This document shows positions 10,801 through 23,046 of a stretch of DNA of 64,000 bases, in pieces. Positions within the stretch are counted from its first letter, which is position 1; every line of letters starts with the position of its first letter. The notes below the pieces were generated by a model, which was given only the letters and a program-made list of their open reading frames with translations, made no database searches and had not been told where the DNA came from. Position numbers and translations under genes: made by a program. The DNA is from Lytechinus pictus (lineage: Eukaryota > Echinodermata > Echinoidea > Temnopleuroida > Toxopneustidae). The stretch lies in assembly GCF_037042905.1 (NCBI RefSeq), contig NC_087252.1:21965701-22029700 (forward strand). The letters run 5' to 3'.

Positions 10801-12443
10801 CAAGTGACTGCTGCCAAATCAGGCAAGCCCTTTTATAGGCAAGTGCAACAAAAGCACAGACATCCATTGTAAATTTTCATTGTTAACCAACAAAAGACAT
10901 AACCAGCATATTGGATTTATATGCACTTGATGATGATGATGAAGATGAAGATCAAGATCAAGATGATGACAATGAGGATGATGATGATGATATGATGGTG
11001 GTAGTGAATGTGTTTTAAGGGGAAAGATTGTCGGGAATTGCCACTTAAACATTCAGCGATCTTGCTAAAAATCAATGCTTAATCAGAAAAGAGAAAATTA
11101 TGAACCAGTTATTACCATGTGTGGTGTGTGTGTTTGTGTGTGTGTGAATCGTGGTGTGAATGTTGATGCTTGATTTTGTACTGGTTATTTTCAATTCCCC
11201 TCTCTTGTATCAATCTGATTTGCAGATTCTTTTTTTTTCTGTAGCCTATTTCGCAAAATAATCTAAATTAACATATTTGTATATATGTCTGTTCATGTAT
11301 ATGCATGTATGTGGGTGTTGGGGTGTGTGTGTAAATGAATGTTGTAGCACGATGTAAAATGGGATTAGGGATACAATGATAATATGTTTTGTTCCGTTCT
11401 GTTCTGGGATGCAATGATAACTAATATGTTCTGTTCTGTTCCGTTCCCTCCGTTCTGTTTTATATAGTTATTAGTCAAAGTTACTTTAGTTCGCATTAGT
11501 TCTCATTGTTTATACCTTCTAATTCTTATGCATTATTCCAATTGATATTGTACTTTAAATTTGACTATGTATTGTTACTTTGATTTTGTTGTGCTTTGTG
11601 AACGGAAAATGAATATAATCTAAATCTAAATCTATGTTAGGTTGTTTCTGCAAAAATGATAGATTATTGATTATTAAGTTACATACTGTAACAGAGGGTT
11701 AAAGGACTCAGTTTACTTGTTGTTTTCTCTTAGGTAAAACAGTATATTTCAAGGTATTTCATTCCATCCTTATTTGCTTCAGTTTTTGGTAAATATTTTT
11801 GTGTAATCTTGCTGATATAAATGAAGATTTGTAAATTATGGTGTATTTATCTTGAGTTCATGTAAATCATGTAAATTATTGGAATGAAATCGTTAATAAA
11901 AACATGTTGGAAAAAAAGTGTGTGAAGGGCTTTTATAAGGGCGGATGTGTTCGTGTGTGACAGAGTGCATTTGTGTGTGGTATTAGTCTTGTAGAGATTA
12001 CTTTCCCATTGACATTGATTGAGGTAAAATCAATAAACATATGTAAAATTCTATTTAAACAAAAAGAATACTTGAATGCAAGCAGTGCTCAGACCTTTTT
12101 AACACCTTGTCTTATATGGACTGCAGAAAGCGTACGCTGCGCTTTCGCAAATCAATATTTGTGTCGATGAACCTCATGACGGAGATATAGATTTCACGAC
12201 GCGCACAAAGATATTTTGGTTTGGTAGGAAGGCAAATGTGAACGGATGAACGGCACAGATTTTTTCCATTCGAATCAACATTTCCCTGGCCATAATGGTA
12301 AATAAGATGGCACTGTTATAGATTTTTATCTCCAGAAAATTTTAATCATCATGAACAAAACGGTGAAAGTACAAAAAAATGATGAAGGTTGTGGAATTAT
12401 GAAGAGCCATTCTTTATGATACAATCAACAGGCAATATTGACT
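10801..12443. other. Gene-free stretch with microsatellite and LINE-like tail
   Basis: It holds a GATGATGATGAAGATGAAGA microsatellite (10929-10995), GT-rich tracts near 11120 and 11320, and a 3' tail-like 'GAACGGAAAATGAATATAAT' plus AATCTA repeats near 11600-11635. That tail could be the end of a non-LTR element. Nothing coding was seen. Confidence 0.4.
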
Positions 12444-12745
12444 CCTGGGTCCCGTAACACAAAGGTTAGCGATTAATCGTACTCTTGATTTTTACGATCG
12501 ATTGTACATAGTACTCAATGCAACCAATCGTAGAAAAATGCTCTACGATCATTGCTAAGCGTTGTGTTACGGGCCCCAGGGCTCCGTAACAAAGATTAGC
12601 GATCAATCGCTAAATGGAGCGACCAATCGAGATCAATGTTGCACGCGCATTCGGTTCAAAATACTGACAAGGAACCAATCAGAAATCTCCTTACATATTT
12701 GTGCTTTATTGCTAAGCTTTGTGTTACGGTACGGGGGCCCGGGCC
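12444..12745. mobile_element. Two adjacent MITEs of one family
   Basis: The first, 12444-12580, has inverted ends CCTGGGTCCCGTAACACAA and CCTGGGGCCCGTAACACAAC (other strand). The second follows directly with GCTCCGTAACAAAGATTAGC and closes near 12745 with GCTAAGCTTTGTGTTACGG. Both have internal GATCGAT-type words and no coding capacity. They may be two insertions or one composite. Confidence 0.65.
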
Positions 12746-13443
12746 AACCGAAACGATTGCGTTTATTTCCAATGATAAAGGCCTACTAATCTACTATCGA
12801 TCGGTTTGGAGTCGGTTTCGTTGATGTGACTGTAGCGATAGAGACTTATGAATTCTATTTAAATCGGTGACAAGACATTTGCTCCGGGATATATATTATA
12901 CTTGCATTTTGTATTTCTTTCAAATATTCATTTATTTATCTATTTATCTACTTTATTCATTCTCGAATATTGAAACAGGGTGGCCTGTTCAGCATAAAAA
13001 CATACAATATTTGAAGAAGATAGTAACATGATATTATGAGATACAAAAAAAAACCCCGGAACAAACAAAAAATAAAAATACGATAATACGTTACGAGATA
13101 CAAATGACAAGATACATATTCAAATACAAACATTAAAAGCTGGTCTTCTTCAGGGCTCTTTCATTATTATACGAATATTAAAAATTGATGAGTGAATGTT
13201 TACACAATTATACACATATGGCGATGTATTACATAGTACTAATAAATTTAATTTGGGAATAAAGAAAACAACAAGCAGAAGACATACCGCATCAGTTGGT
13301 CATCGTATCAATAAATATACATGTACATCGAGAGAAAAAAAGCAACAAGAAAAACGACCTTTTTCAATTTTAAAATATATGGAAAGAAAGATGGGTGATT
13401 AAAAGAAAGGAAAGACAAGAAAAGAATAGGAATAAAGAAGTGT
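12746..13443. other. Gene-free AT-rich stretch
   Basis: A TTTATTTATCTATTTATC tract followed by 'GAAACAGGGTGGCCTGTTCAGCATA' resembles the reverse 3' end of a LINE, and a relative starts near 38985. No coding exon was recognised. Confidence 0.35.
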
Positions 13444-13451
13444 ATTTTAGG

Positions 13452-13996
13452 CCGGGGGGGCACTTAGATTGACCAGTGGATACCATGCGCGACTTAAAAA
13501 CACGTAAAAAGGATGTCTTTTTTCAAGATAGGGCCTGTTACTTACGTAACGTAACAAGGGTGTCAAAAACACTAAAATTATGAAAAAAAGTATCTATTTT
13601 CGCCAGGAAGGCTACGTGTTTAGGGTCACATTTGCGAGGGTATAGAAAAATTAAGACTAAAATGTTTTATAAAGCATACACTTTTCGCCCCAAGAGTCAA
13701 CACTACGTGTTTAGAATACGATTTGCGTGAGGACTGTGGGAGGTGGGGCTGTACTAAACCCAATGATGTAGGTAAAGGTAAAACCGACGGCCGACCTCCG
13801 TGACATAACAATTGAAATGTCGCTGTACTTGTTTAGGGGTTCAATTCAGAAAATACTTGCCAATAGTATCGTTTTGTTTCCAATACTTGTTAAGGGGGTG
13901 CATTTTCAGAATATGGAAAATACGTGTCTAGGGTGCTTTTCGAGACCCCATGGTCGCGCATGGTATCCACTCGTCAATGGAAGTGGCCCCTCCGGG
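13452..13996. mobile_element. 545-bp hAT-like non-autonomous element with perfect TSD
   Basis: It is flanked by identical 8-bp direct repeats ATTTTAGG at 13444-13451 and 13997-14004. The terminal inverted repeats are long (about 44 bp). Both contain GTGGATACCATGCGCGAC, with ends CCGGGGGGGCAC and CCCGGAGGGGCCAC. Inside, the phrase TACGTGTTTAGGG and variants recur about five times, partly inverted. An 8-bp TSD fits the hAT superfamily. There is no transposase frame. Confidence 0.85.
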
Positions 13997-14639
13997 ATTT
14001 TAGGAACGGAGCGGGCAATGGACAATATTGAATGATAGTGTTATAACAAGATTACTGGTTAAAAGGAACGATGTGATTTGTCTACATGTGTTTAGGTAGG
14101 TATTTGAAAGAATGAAGAGATTTTGAAAATATTTAATGCTCAGGCATTTGGTTCCGATTGAATGAGCTTTGGGTACAGGAAATCTTTATTTCATGTAATG
14201 TTATTCACGAAAGTAATTTTTTTTTACTTTAGATATGATTAATCAATGATGAAAAGTTCTTCATTCTCATGTTCCCATTTTATATTATTAATACTTATAA
14301 TTATTATTTTTTGGTTCCAATTGAATGAGCTTATATAGGTACAGGATATCTTTATCTCATATAATGTTAATCACGAGCGGAATTGAATTTTTCCTTTAGA
14401 TATGATTAATCAATGATGAAAAATTCTTTATTCTTAAGTTCCCATATCATTTGAAATAAAAATGAAAAGAAAATATTGAAAAATCTCGGTGGTCTTTTAT
14501 CATTTGAAGTATAAAAGGGTATACGAAAAGGAGCTCCGGAATCTCGATGCCCTATCAAAAGAAAACATATAAAAAAATCATCTTTAATCTCAAGTTCCAA
14601 TTTTCCTTTACATCTATGGATTTTTATACTCATTTATAA

Positions 14640-16580
14640 CTGGCTGTCGGTTTAGCTTGAGAAAGCATCACAATACACTCACATGCTATCCTGTCTCTCA
14701 TCAATAAAGTAGCAAGCTCTCTTGATAATGGTTTTCATGCAATAGGAATATTCTTAGATTTCTCTAAAGCATTCGATACAACAGACCACAGAATTCTTTT
14801 ATATAAACTGTCACATTATGGTTTCAGAGATAATAGATCGGTACCGTAATTATTTACATGAACGCCAACAACATGTCCGAATTAACAATAATGTATCACA
14901 GCTGGGAATATTACCTGCGGTGTTCCTCAGGTTTCCATACTTGGCCCGCTGCTTTTTATACTTTATATCAACGATTTTAGAAGATCCTCGGATTTATTTT
15001 CATTTATTATGTATGCAGATATGACACCGATCTTTTTTTTACAGAAACATCGAACTCTTAGTCAGGTAGTCAATTCCGAATTAAATTCCGTGGCAACATG
15101 GTTAAGGCCGACAAATTATCCCTTAATCTAGACAGAAACCAATTTCATGTTATTTAGTAATACATTAATCGAATTATAATAGATAACATACACATACAAC
15201 AGGAAACTACCACAAAGTTTTGAGGTATATTCATTGAGGACAAACTTTCATTGAAACATCACATTGACAATATATGTAAGACACTAGCGTACCTACGGGG
15301 GGGGGGGGGCAGAGGGGGCAGTCTGCCCCCCCTGACGAGCTACAACCCATGCAAAGGACGTATCCCTGCCCCCCCTGACAAGCTTGAAGATCTTTATTGC
15401 CCCCCCCCCCCTGACGAGCTTGAAGACCTTTTTTTTTTTTTTTTTTTTTTTTGCTTGTCAAATTTTTTGGCGGACGATTTTGCCCCCCCCCCCCCTGTGA
15501 AACATCCCAGGTACGCCACTGATGTAAGATGATATCTAGAAACGTTGGTGTTATAAACAAACTCATATGGATATTCCCCCGAACATTCTTAAATCATTAT
15601 GTTCAACATTAGTCCTACCCCCCTTAAAATTACGGAATACTAGCATTTGGGAAATAGTGCGGCGTATATGTTAAATAAATCATTATTGTTACAAAAAAAA
15701 AACTTTGCGGATTATAAGTCAGGTTAATTTCAGACACATAGACGGTCTCTTTATGCAAACAATAGTCTAAAAATTAACGATATTCATCGATTGAATCTGG
15801 CAGTATTCATGTACCAGTGTAACAACTACGAATTACCTTCCATTTTTGACAATATTTTTCGAATAAATAATGAAATTCATCATTACCCAACTAGGCAAAT
15901 TAAGTTGTAACACCTGCCAAGAACTCGTACAGCACTTTCACAGAACACTTTTATATTCACTGCCCCCACAGTTTGGAATTCTCTTCCTCTGATTATAAGA
16001 GAGATTTAAAGCTTAAAAACATTCAAACTAAAAGTTACAAAATCACTTTTTGCCTCCTACTCCCAACAAACCCCCTCGAATATTTGTTAATTTACAGATC
16101 CCATCTCCGACCCTTTCCCCCACTCTGTTTTTTCTTCCCCCTCATCTTCTCCATTAATATTCTGTTGTATCTTTTTCTTTGTGGAGCACCTCACAGCTTT
16201 GTTCAGTTATTTTTATCATACATGGTCATGCATTTATCATCCGTGAAATCAACATCTGCTCACACTATAATCTCCTACTTACGTTCTTTCAATATGTCCG
16301 TACTGTTCAAGAGATCACACAAGCATTGCTTCTAAGCTGGTCTCTTTTTTAATTTCCTTTCCCCTTTTTCAAGCATACATACATGTACAGCGATCATGTT
16401 CTTTGAAAAGGATTTGATTTATCTATGATGTTTGTTGTATATTGTTTGTCATTACGAATTTGCAAGTGTATGCGCTTCCTATGATTGATTTGAATTGATT
16501 CTGTATTTGTTTCTTTCATTTGTATTATGGAAAAATAGATAGAGAAATTAAATAAATCTATAAATTCTAAAATTCAAAAT
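14640..16580 (+). mobile_element. LINE remnant with nested MITE
   Basis: This is a plus-strand non-LTR reverse transcriptase in pieces. '[20 protein letters not shown]' lies near 14758-14812, a broken 'YAD..TDLFF' (YADD box) near 15010-15035, and 'KLSLKHHIDNICK' near 15245. After an interrupting MITE (15282-15521) it continues with a degenerate C-terminus to about 16010. Multiple stops and frameshifts make it dead. The 3' end is AT-rich, near 16580. Flanking 14400-14640 and 16600-17060 share GAGCTCCGGAATC-containing repeats, so the LINE landed inside an older repeat. Confidence 0.75.
15282..15521. mobile_element. 240-bp hAT-like MITE nested in LINE
   Basis: It has a perfect 8-bp TSD, ATGTAAGA, at 15274-15281 and 15522-15529. 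The TIRs are CACTAGCGTACCT and CAGTGGCGTACCT (other strand). Internally there are G- and C-tracts, three 'CCCTGACGAGCTTGAAGA'-like units, a T-tract and TTGCTTGTCAAATTTT. It splits the LINE reverse-transcriptase frame cleanly. Frames through the G/T tracts are not genes. Confidence 0.9.
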
Positions 16581-16599
16581 GTATTTATTAATCATTGAT

Positions 16600-17100
16600 T
16601 TCATTCGAAACTTAACAAAATTTATTCAGAATATCGGTAGTCTTTTATAATTTGTATGAGTAAAGCATACGAAAAGAGCTCCGGAATCGCGATGCCCTAC
16701 TAAAAGAAAATGAGAAAAAAAAATAAACCTATAATCTCAAGTTCTCACTTTCTTTTATTTTTTATAATTTTCTATTAATGATTGATTTGATTTGTTATGT
16801 AAAAGAAAATATTGAAAACTTAACTCCAAACTCTCGGTTTCCTTTTATAATCTGAAATATAAAAGAAAATATTTGAAGACATCTGAAAACTCCGTGCTCT
16901 ATAACCTTGATTATATCGATTTCTGTAATAACAAACGAAATTTAACTTTCTATAAAATCACGATGCTCTGTTAAAATGATTATATCGTATTCTGTAATGG
17001 AAAAGAATTACTTTCTATGACCATTTAATTCTCGCCGATCTTCCGCTTCTTTCGAATACAACCTAGATATCGCATTCTTTCTTTGGCCCCTCGTTACATC
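16600..17100. repeat. Diverged AT-rich repeats upstream of GPCR-2
   Basis: Variants of a roughly 100-150-bp unit recur (AAAATATTGAAAA, then CTCGGTNNTCTTTTAT, then CTCCGGAATC). They are related to 14400-14640. No coding sequence was seen. Confidence 0.45.
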
Positions 17101-17101
17101 C

Positions 17102-17228
17102 GGGGCCTGTTTCAGACAGAGTTGAAATCAGACGCAACTCTAAAAATCAATCGAAAATTTCCAACCAATCAACAGCGCGCATTTCTGTTTGACTTGCGTA
17201 TAAACGCAACTCTTTCTGTAACGGGCCG
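17102..17228. mobile_element. MITE upstream of GPCR-2
   Basis: Inverted ends are GGGGCCTGTTTCAGACAGAG and CGGCCCGTTACAGAAAGAG (other strand), each leading into GTTG. Length is about 127 bp. It sits about 255 bp upstream of the GPCR-2 TATA box. Confidence 0.6.
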
Positions 17229-17483
17229 CCAATCGATGAATGACTAACATGAAAGAACAATTCTGATTGGTTCCTAGTAAGTCTACTGAGCAACACGCGT
17301 ATGCAACGATGATCTTGATAGGCCATTTTATTTAGCGATTAAACGTATATCTTAAGCTCTTACTTAATATCTTACATTGAAATAGTACCAATCGTCTTTG
17401 ATTCTTTTGATCTATTGAAAAAGTGATATGCCTATCAAAGGACACTGCCTTGTATGATATACCTTTCAAAGGAAACTGCCTCG

Positions 17484-17491
17484 TATATAAG
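17484..17491 (+). promoter_or_regulatory. TATA box of GPCR-2
   Basis: TATATAAG lies 118 bp before the ATG. About 250 bp around it, including GATATGCCTATCAAAGGACA, is nearly identical upstream of GPCR-4, so the promoter was duplicated with the gene. Confidence 0.65.
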
Positions 17492-17601
17492 TCGAAACAT
17501 TTTAGTATCAAAATACTACCTTAAGTGATGGTCAGCAAGACGGCCACTGGTAAAATTCAAAACTTTAGAAACATATAATTTCCAGCTTCGTAGTGAGAGT
17601 C

Positions 17602-18378
17602 ATGTACGGGGACGGGAATACGACCGACGTTCTTCAGGAGCAAGAAACAGCGACGGAAACGGATGAGAGACGAGGTATCCACGCCCTACTCCTACCGCTG
17701 CTCCTAGTGGCCCTCATCATCACGACCAATGGTCTCAGCCTGGCAGCATTCGCTGTCGAGAAACGACTCCGTGGCTACAACAACTACTTCATCATAAACC
17801 TTGCAATCTCGGATTTTCTCTTCGGGATCGTCCTGATTATCCCCTGCATACACACTTATCTTGGTCATTTTCCACTCCCCGGTGATGACTGGTGCAGCGT
17901 TTTTAACGGCGTCAACAGCAGTGTCGAATTCGTATCTATTCTGATCATCGTCACCATCTGCATCGATAGACACCGAGCGACCTACAATCCCATCGGGCAT
18001 TTCACCACAAGGAGCAAGCGAAAGGCGATCTACGCTAACATCGCCGTGTGGGTTGCTTCGCTCCTTTTTTGGTTCTCGTTCTCGACAATTCCTGAGTTCA
18101 TTCTTGGGTACACCAGTAGTTCAGCTTGTTTACCATGGTATGCGAAAAACCCGACCATTCATTTTGTGACGATCTGCATGCGGTTCACCGTGCCTTTCAC
18201 CATCATCCTAGTCCTCTACATACGGATCTTCGTCAAGATTCAGCAGACGGCGGGTCGGAAGCACATCCACAAGGAGTTTGTTGCCAGCATCAGCCAGTCA
18301 GGACAGGGGAAATCGGAGCAGGAAGGCGAGGAGGATGGAAATGACATGGAACAGCGCCCTCAAGTTACCAAGGAGAAA
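17602..18378 (+). CDS. GPCR-2 exon 1 (N-terminus to TM5/ICL3)
   Basis: This is a class A GPCR; with exon 24339-24641 it gives 359 aa. The start is the ATG (MYGDGNTTD), matching GPCR-5; an upstream GTG is not needed. The N-terminus has one N-glycosylation site (NTT). TM1 has TTNGLSLAAFAV and TM2 NLAISD (D2.50). Cys3.25 and ECL2 Cys (SSACLPW) can pair. TM3 ends ICIDRHRATYNPI (DRH, not DRY). TM5 has MRFTVPFTI with Arg5.46. Position 3.32, Asp in amine receptors, is Asn. ICL3 is acidic, and the exon ends in phase 0 at KEK|GTAAGT. The 5.96-kb intron carries copy B repeats. Closest paralogue here: GPCR-4. Ligand unknown. Confidence 0.9.
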
Positions 18379-18639
18379 GTAAGTATTCAAGCAGTCCAAT
18401 TATTCTGCAAACACAGACTTAACTTTGACACTTTAACGAATATTATGGGCAATTCCATAAACTATTTACATCCGACCCCTATATGTGGGACCTTCATGAA
18501 ATTTTCTGTCTCTGATTATTTGTTCTTTTGACAGTCTGTAAGTTCTCAAAGGACCATGACTTGGTCAGTTATGAAGTGAAGTAAAACCTGAGAAAAAGGG
18601 GGGTCGGATGTACATAAATTTTGATTATGGCTCTCAACT

Positions 18640-20800
18640 TGCAGTGGCGTAACAGGCGGGGGGCAAGCTGCCGCCCCCTTGGCGGTTTTCACCGGGAAAA
18701 TAAAAAAAAACGGGAAAAGAGAATAGGGGGAAAGAGAGAAAGGGAAAGGGGAGGAAAGAAAGAAAAAGAGGAAAGGGAAAAATGAAAAGAAAGGGAAAGA
18801 AAGAATGAACACAAATAGGGAAAATGGAAGTAAAGCGGGAAAAGGAAAAAAGAACACGTGAGGAAATACAAATATCCTGAAATACTAAAACATTAGCATG
18901 ATTAGCAAGATAGTGATTTAAAATCAAAAGATATGACTCAATGGCACTGGCAAGAATGGCGTTAAAATGGGAGAAAAAGGCAGAAGAAACGGGAAATAAA
19001 GGTAGAACCAAAAGCTCAATTGGAAAATCAAAATATAGAAAAAAGGGACGAGAAAAAAAAGGAAATGACTAAATAACAAGACCGGGTTGCCGAGGATTGA
19101 AAAATATAAAGAACGGGAAGAAAGGTGGATGGCGTCTATATAAGCCTGCTAAATTTTATGCAATAATGGTCACAATCAGGACAAACAATCCTGAGAAAAA
19201 TCCTTAACCAAGGGCTAGTTATATCCCCCGATATTATGTCCTAAACTTAAGTAAAGCTTTGCGCTGGCTAGATTTACCGTAAAAAGCCTGTTTACTTTGG
19301 CTAAATTTTCAAAGCTTTCAAGAGTTAATTTGGCCCGCTGCTTTTTATACTTTATATCAACGATTTTAGAAGATCCTCGGAGAGTAGAATTTAATCATTT
19401 TTAAAAGCCAATTTTTTTTATGGCTCGCTTCGCTCGCTGGCGACTTTTACAAATTTATCCACATTTTGCTATGTTGTGCTGCCTCAAAATATCCGCAACT
19501 GCGTTGAAGTTAGTATGTGCTGTGTATGTACCCGTGATTTGATAAAACAGTGGCCATCTGCAATGTTTAAAAATATCACGAGGTTCCGGGGGCTCCGCCC
19601 CAGACCAGTGACGGCACCAAGGGGGAGGCACTGAAGACATTTGCCCCCAGTGAGTTGGCCCCACCCCCGAAATTTTGAAAAAAATGTATAATAAATGTTG
19701 TCATAAGCATCCTACAAAAGCTGCAAAGTGCTACAAAACGGCTTTTTCGTTCCTTAAATTTTAAAAATTTTATCATCCATTCACTGTTAGCTCCCAATAA
19801 TGTCACTAAATCTTTCAGGTCATTATAAAACATTCAAAATGTCGCCCGCGCTATACACGCACGCAGTAGCTTTTGACTAAGATAAGTAAATTATCTGTTC
19901 AAATGGGGCTTAAAATCCAATTTTCAAGTCAATATGCCTATGCTTCTCGCGATTAGAGTTTTCATTATTCGTTTTAGCAAGATACGATTCCTGCCTTCTC
20001 ATAATTTTCATAAATAAAAAAAATTCATAGAAGTTTAATTAGTTGGCCATCAAATTCATGATTACAAAAAGTGCTTATAGAACGTCCAGTTATCATCTCA
20101 GGATGTCAAAAATTTCAGCTTTCGCTTCGCGCTCGCATTATTTATTTGGTGAGATATCATCTTCATGGCCCAATGCAAACAGCTAGTCCCTAACAGGTCT
20201 CTGTTCAAGTCAGTAGGATCTACATTAGAAAATAATAGCTCGCGCTTCTTGCTCGATTTTGAGAATTTTGCAAAAATATTTGTGTGTTGACCCGCCCCCA
20301 AATGGTTTTTTTGCATCCCCGAGGTTAAAAATCCTGGGGCCCCCATTGCCCCTGACCCGGTCCGCAAAGCACTGGCCCCCGAAAGTTCTAACAAAAAAGA
20401 AAAGATAAAAAAAGGAAAGGAAGATGTGAGATATGATGTTATTTTCTGAATACCATGTCAAAATCAATCTCAAATTTAGATGCTCGTGAAAAGTTGATTA
20501 TTTTTCTCGCTCGTTTCGCTCGCTCGGAACTTATATTTAGCATCTTTTTGATGCTCGCGCCACGCTGTGCCCCCTCTTTTTTTTTTTTTTGGGGGGGGTA
20601 ATTATCACGAATTGGGCTTCGCCCTAATGCTCGGGGCACAATCATAAAAATGTATGTTCATACCATGATATGACCAGAAAATTTTTGGCTCTTGCCCCCC
20701 ATGGCCACCAACCCCTGTTACCGGCGCCCCTGCTCTCAAGTGGGGAGGGGGACTCACGGGCCGCCTGCCCACTGGATCCGCCACTGCTCCCCAGGGAGTG
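18640..20800. repeat. Composite decayed transposon in GPCR-2 intron
   Basis: It starts CAGTGGCGTAACAGGCGGG at 18642 and has right-end-like GGCGCCCCTG near 20730 and GGATCCGCCACTG near 20790. CTCTCAAC precedes the left end and CTCTCAAG follows the 20730 end, a possible 7/8 TSD. Contents include a homopurine tract (18700-18860), the copy B start (19477) and subrepeats GCTTCGCGCTCGCATTA near 20120 and GCTCGCGCTTCTTGCTCG near 20240. This is non-coding, and nesting order is uncertain. Confidence 0.5.
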
Positions 20801-21760
20801 GAAATTGTGCACTTTTCAAGCTGGATTGAAATGAATCAAATGACCAGGGTAATAATATGCTTTAAAGCGCGTTGAGCCGTTATGGGAAAAGCACTATAAA
20901 AATAAGCTATCATATCATTATTATTATAGATGTTTATGCACTGAGTTATAAAAATGCTTAAGCACTGATGATAACCATTGATATTTTGGTATTACATTTT
21001 AATCCTGATTGATTAAATGCACCATAGACACTCGAAATTGATATAAGTAAGTTATTATTTATATATCATGGTAACGAAGCAAGCTAATTATTTGAAATGG
21101 CTGAATCCAAAAACGTTAGCGTCTTAAGGGCATACATTTCTGACTCAATCCTCTGAAAATAAGTAGGGTTGTTACATCCACAAATGTAATAAACGCCCAT
21201 AAATGTAATAACTTTTGGCGAATCTGTTCCAAACTATAGCATTCATATGGCGCAAAGGCACAAAGTCTCTTCTCCAGACCCGTATATTTAAAACATTATG
21301 ACGAATCTCCCAAGACCCCATAGTCTTATCAATGTTGAATAACATGGAAATATAGCGCAGTCCTTTCTACAGACCCAGTTATTTCAAACTTACAAATCAT
21401 ACAAAACCAAAAAAAATAAAAATCTAAGACCCAACAATCCTTTAAACTAAGAACCTGAAATAAACAAAGGTTTAGAATGTTGGCTTTATTCCAGACCTTA
21501 TTATTTCAAAAATTAAGAAAATAAATCTTCAAAACAAGGATCCAATCACATCCTGATTCCTGTGAAATAAAACGAGAATTAAAGCATAGTCTTTCCTTTA
21601 GACCTGGCATGATATTAGGATTTTTAAAAACAAATAAAAAACGAGATTATTAGATTCTACCATCTCCCTTACAATGAAATAAGCAGCAATCAATATTTAA
21701 TTTAGTAGGGGGTCTTAGTCTTAAGGTTAATTTTCTGTTGTGTTTTTTAATGTGTTTTTA

Positions 21761-21795
21761 GAACTGTGTGTTGTTCATTGAACAACACACAGTTC
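21761..21795. repeat. Perfect 35-bp palindrome
   Basis: Arms GAACTGTGTGTTGTTCA and TGAACAACACACAGTTC are exact reverse complements around a single T. It sits at the junction between the shared arm and the 33-bp minisatellite, and is absent from copy A. Confidence 0.95.
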
Positions 21796-21800
21796 GTGTG

Positions 21801-22097
21801 TGTAGCTTTGAAATTAAGATAAATTTATCCTTGTGTAGCTTTGAAATTAAGATAAATTTATCCTTGTGTAGCTTTGAAATTAAGATAAATTTATCATCTT
21901 GCAGCCTTGAAATCAAGATGAATGTATCCTCATGTAGCCTTGAAATGAAGATAAATTTATCCTCCTGTAAGCTTTGAAATGAAGATAAATTTATCCTCGT
22001 GTAGCTTTGAAATGAAGATAAATTTATCCTCATAAAGCTTTGAAATGAAGATAAATTTATCATCGAGTAGCTTTGAAATGAAGATTAATATATCCTT
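21801..22097. repeat. 33-bp minisatellite, ~9 copies
   Basis: The unit is TGTAGCTTTGAAATTAAGAT followed by AAATTTATCCTTG, with period 33 throughout and later units slightly diverged (GAAATGAAG). Because 33 is divisible by three, long frames stay open on both strands. The predicted peptides are repeat artefacts. It lies at the centre of the foldback element in copy B only. Confidence 0.95.
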
Positions 22098-23046
22098 GTA
22101 TCAGCAAGATGAATTAATCCCTATAATTGAAATAGATTTGTATGATATATTTATTTGATGTTATTCCTATTAAATGGTTGTATTAATTCAAATGCTGTTC
22201 CCGTTTGTTTCTTTTATTGTTAGAGATTTGCAAACATACATTGAATTGCCAATAGCCATTAAATAGAGTGATGGGGAGAATGTGTAGAAGAGAGAACAAG
22301 TCATACAAGTGGTTGTTAAGTGCAAAAATGTAAAATAAATATTGTGTAATGAATATGATGAACATTTGAAGAAAAATGAACAAAGATTCGTTCATTTTGA
22401 AAAGATTTACTGTTTCAATTAAAACGCTCTAAACCAATATTCTTTCACTGGGTCTAAATTCTGAGGATAGGACTTAGTTTTGAAGTTTTTTTTTCATTAA
22501 AAAAAAATATCTTGTCGGAAGGAAAGACTACGCTTTAATACTCGTGTTACTCCTCAAGAATATGATAGGGTCTTATAATTTAAAGATTTTTCTTCTTGTT
22601 TTTAATTCAAATGACTAGGTCTGGAATAAAGTCAACACTAAAAAACTTTGTTTCTATACAGGTTTTTAGTTTGAAGGATTGTTGGGTCTTAGATTGAGAT
22701 TTTTTTGCTTTGTTTTGTAATATTTGGCATAAAAAAAAAAGGTCTGGAGGAAAGACTACGCTACATCTCTATATTATAAGCTAAAACAACATCAACAAAA
22801 TTATTCAGCATTGATAATATTGTGAGGTAACTTTGCCTAGAAGCTCTTTAAAAATATTTTTAATAACCGAGTCCGGAGTAAAGACTTTGCACCTATGCGC
22901 TATATGAATGCATCACGACAGGGTTTTGGCTTTGAACAAATTCGTCGAAATATCCCTTCAAATTGATTAAATTTGTGAGTAAAGTCATTATTACTTTTGT
23001 GGGTGATCAAAAATTATTACATTTGCGGGTAAAGTATTATTATATT

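Noticed and set aside
15231-15566. Pro/Gly/Phe-rich frames on both strands
   Set aside because: These are homopolymer runs inside the 240-bp hAT-like MITE.
17593-17601. Longer GPCR-2 and GPCR-4 starts at a GTG three codons upstream (also 36828)
   Set aside because: A eukaryotic gene with an ATG nine bases downstream that matches the GPCR-5 start does not need a GTG start.
21758-22063. Repeat protein of 11-residue units (ISFQSYTRINL type)
   Set aside because: It is the 33-bp minisatellite read in a frame kept open by its period. There is no start or splice context and no copy A counterpart.
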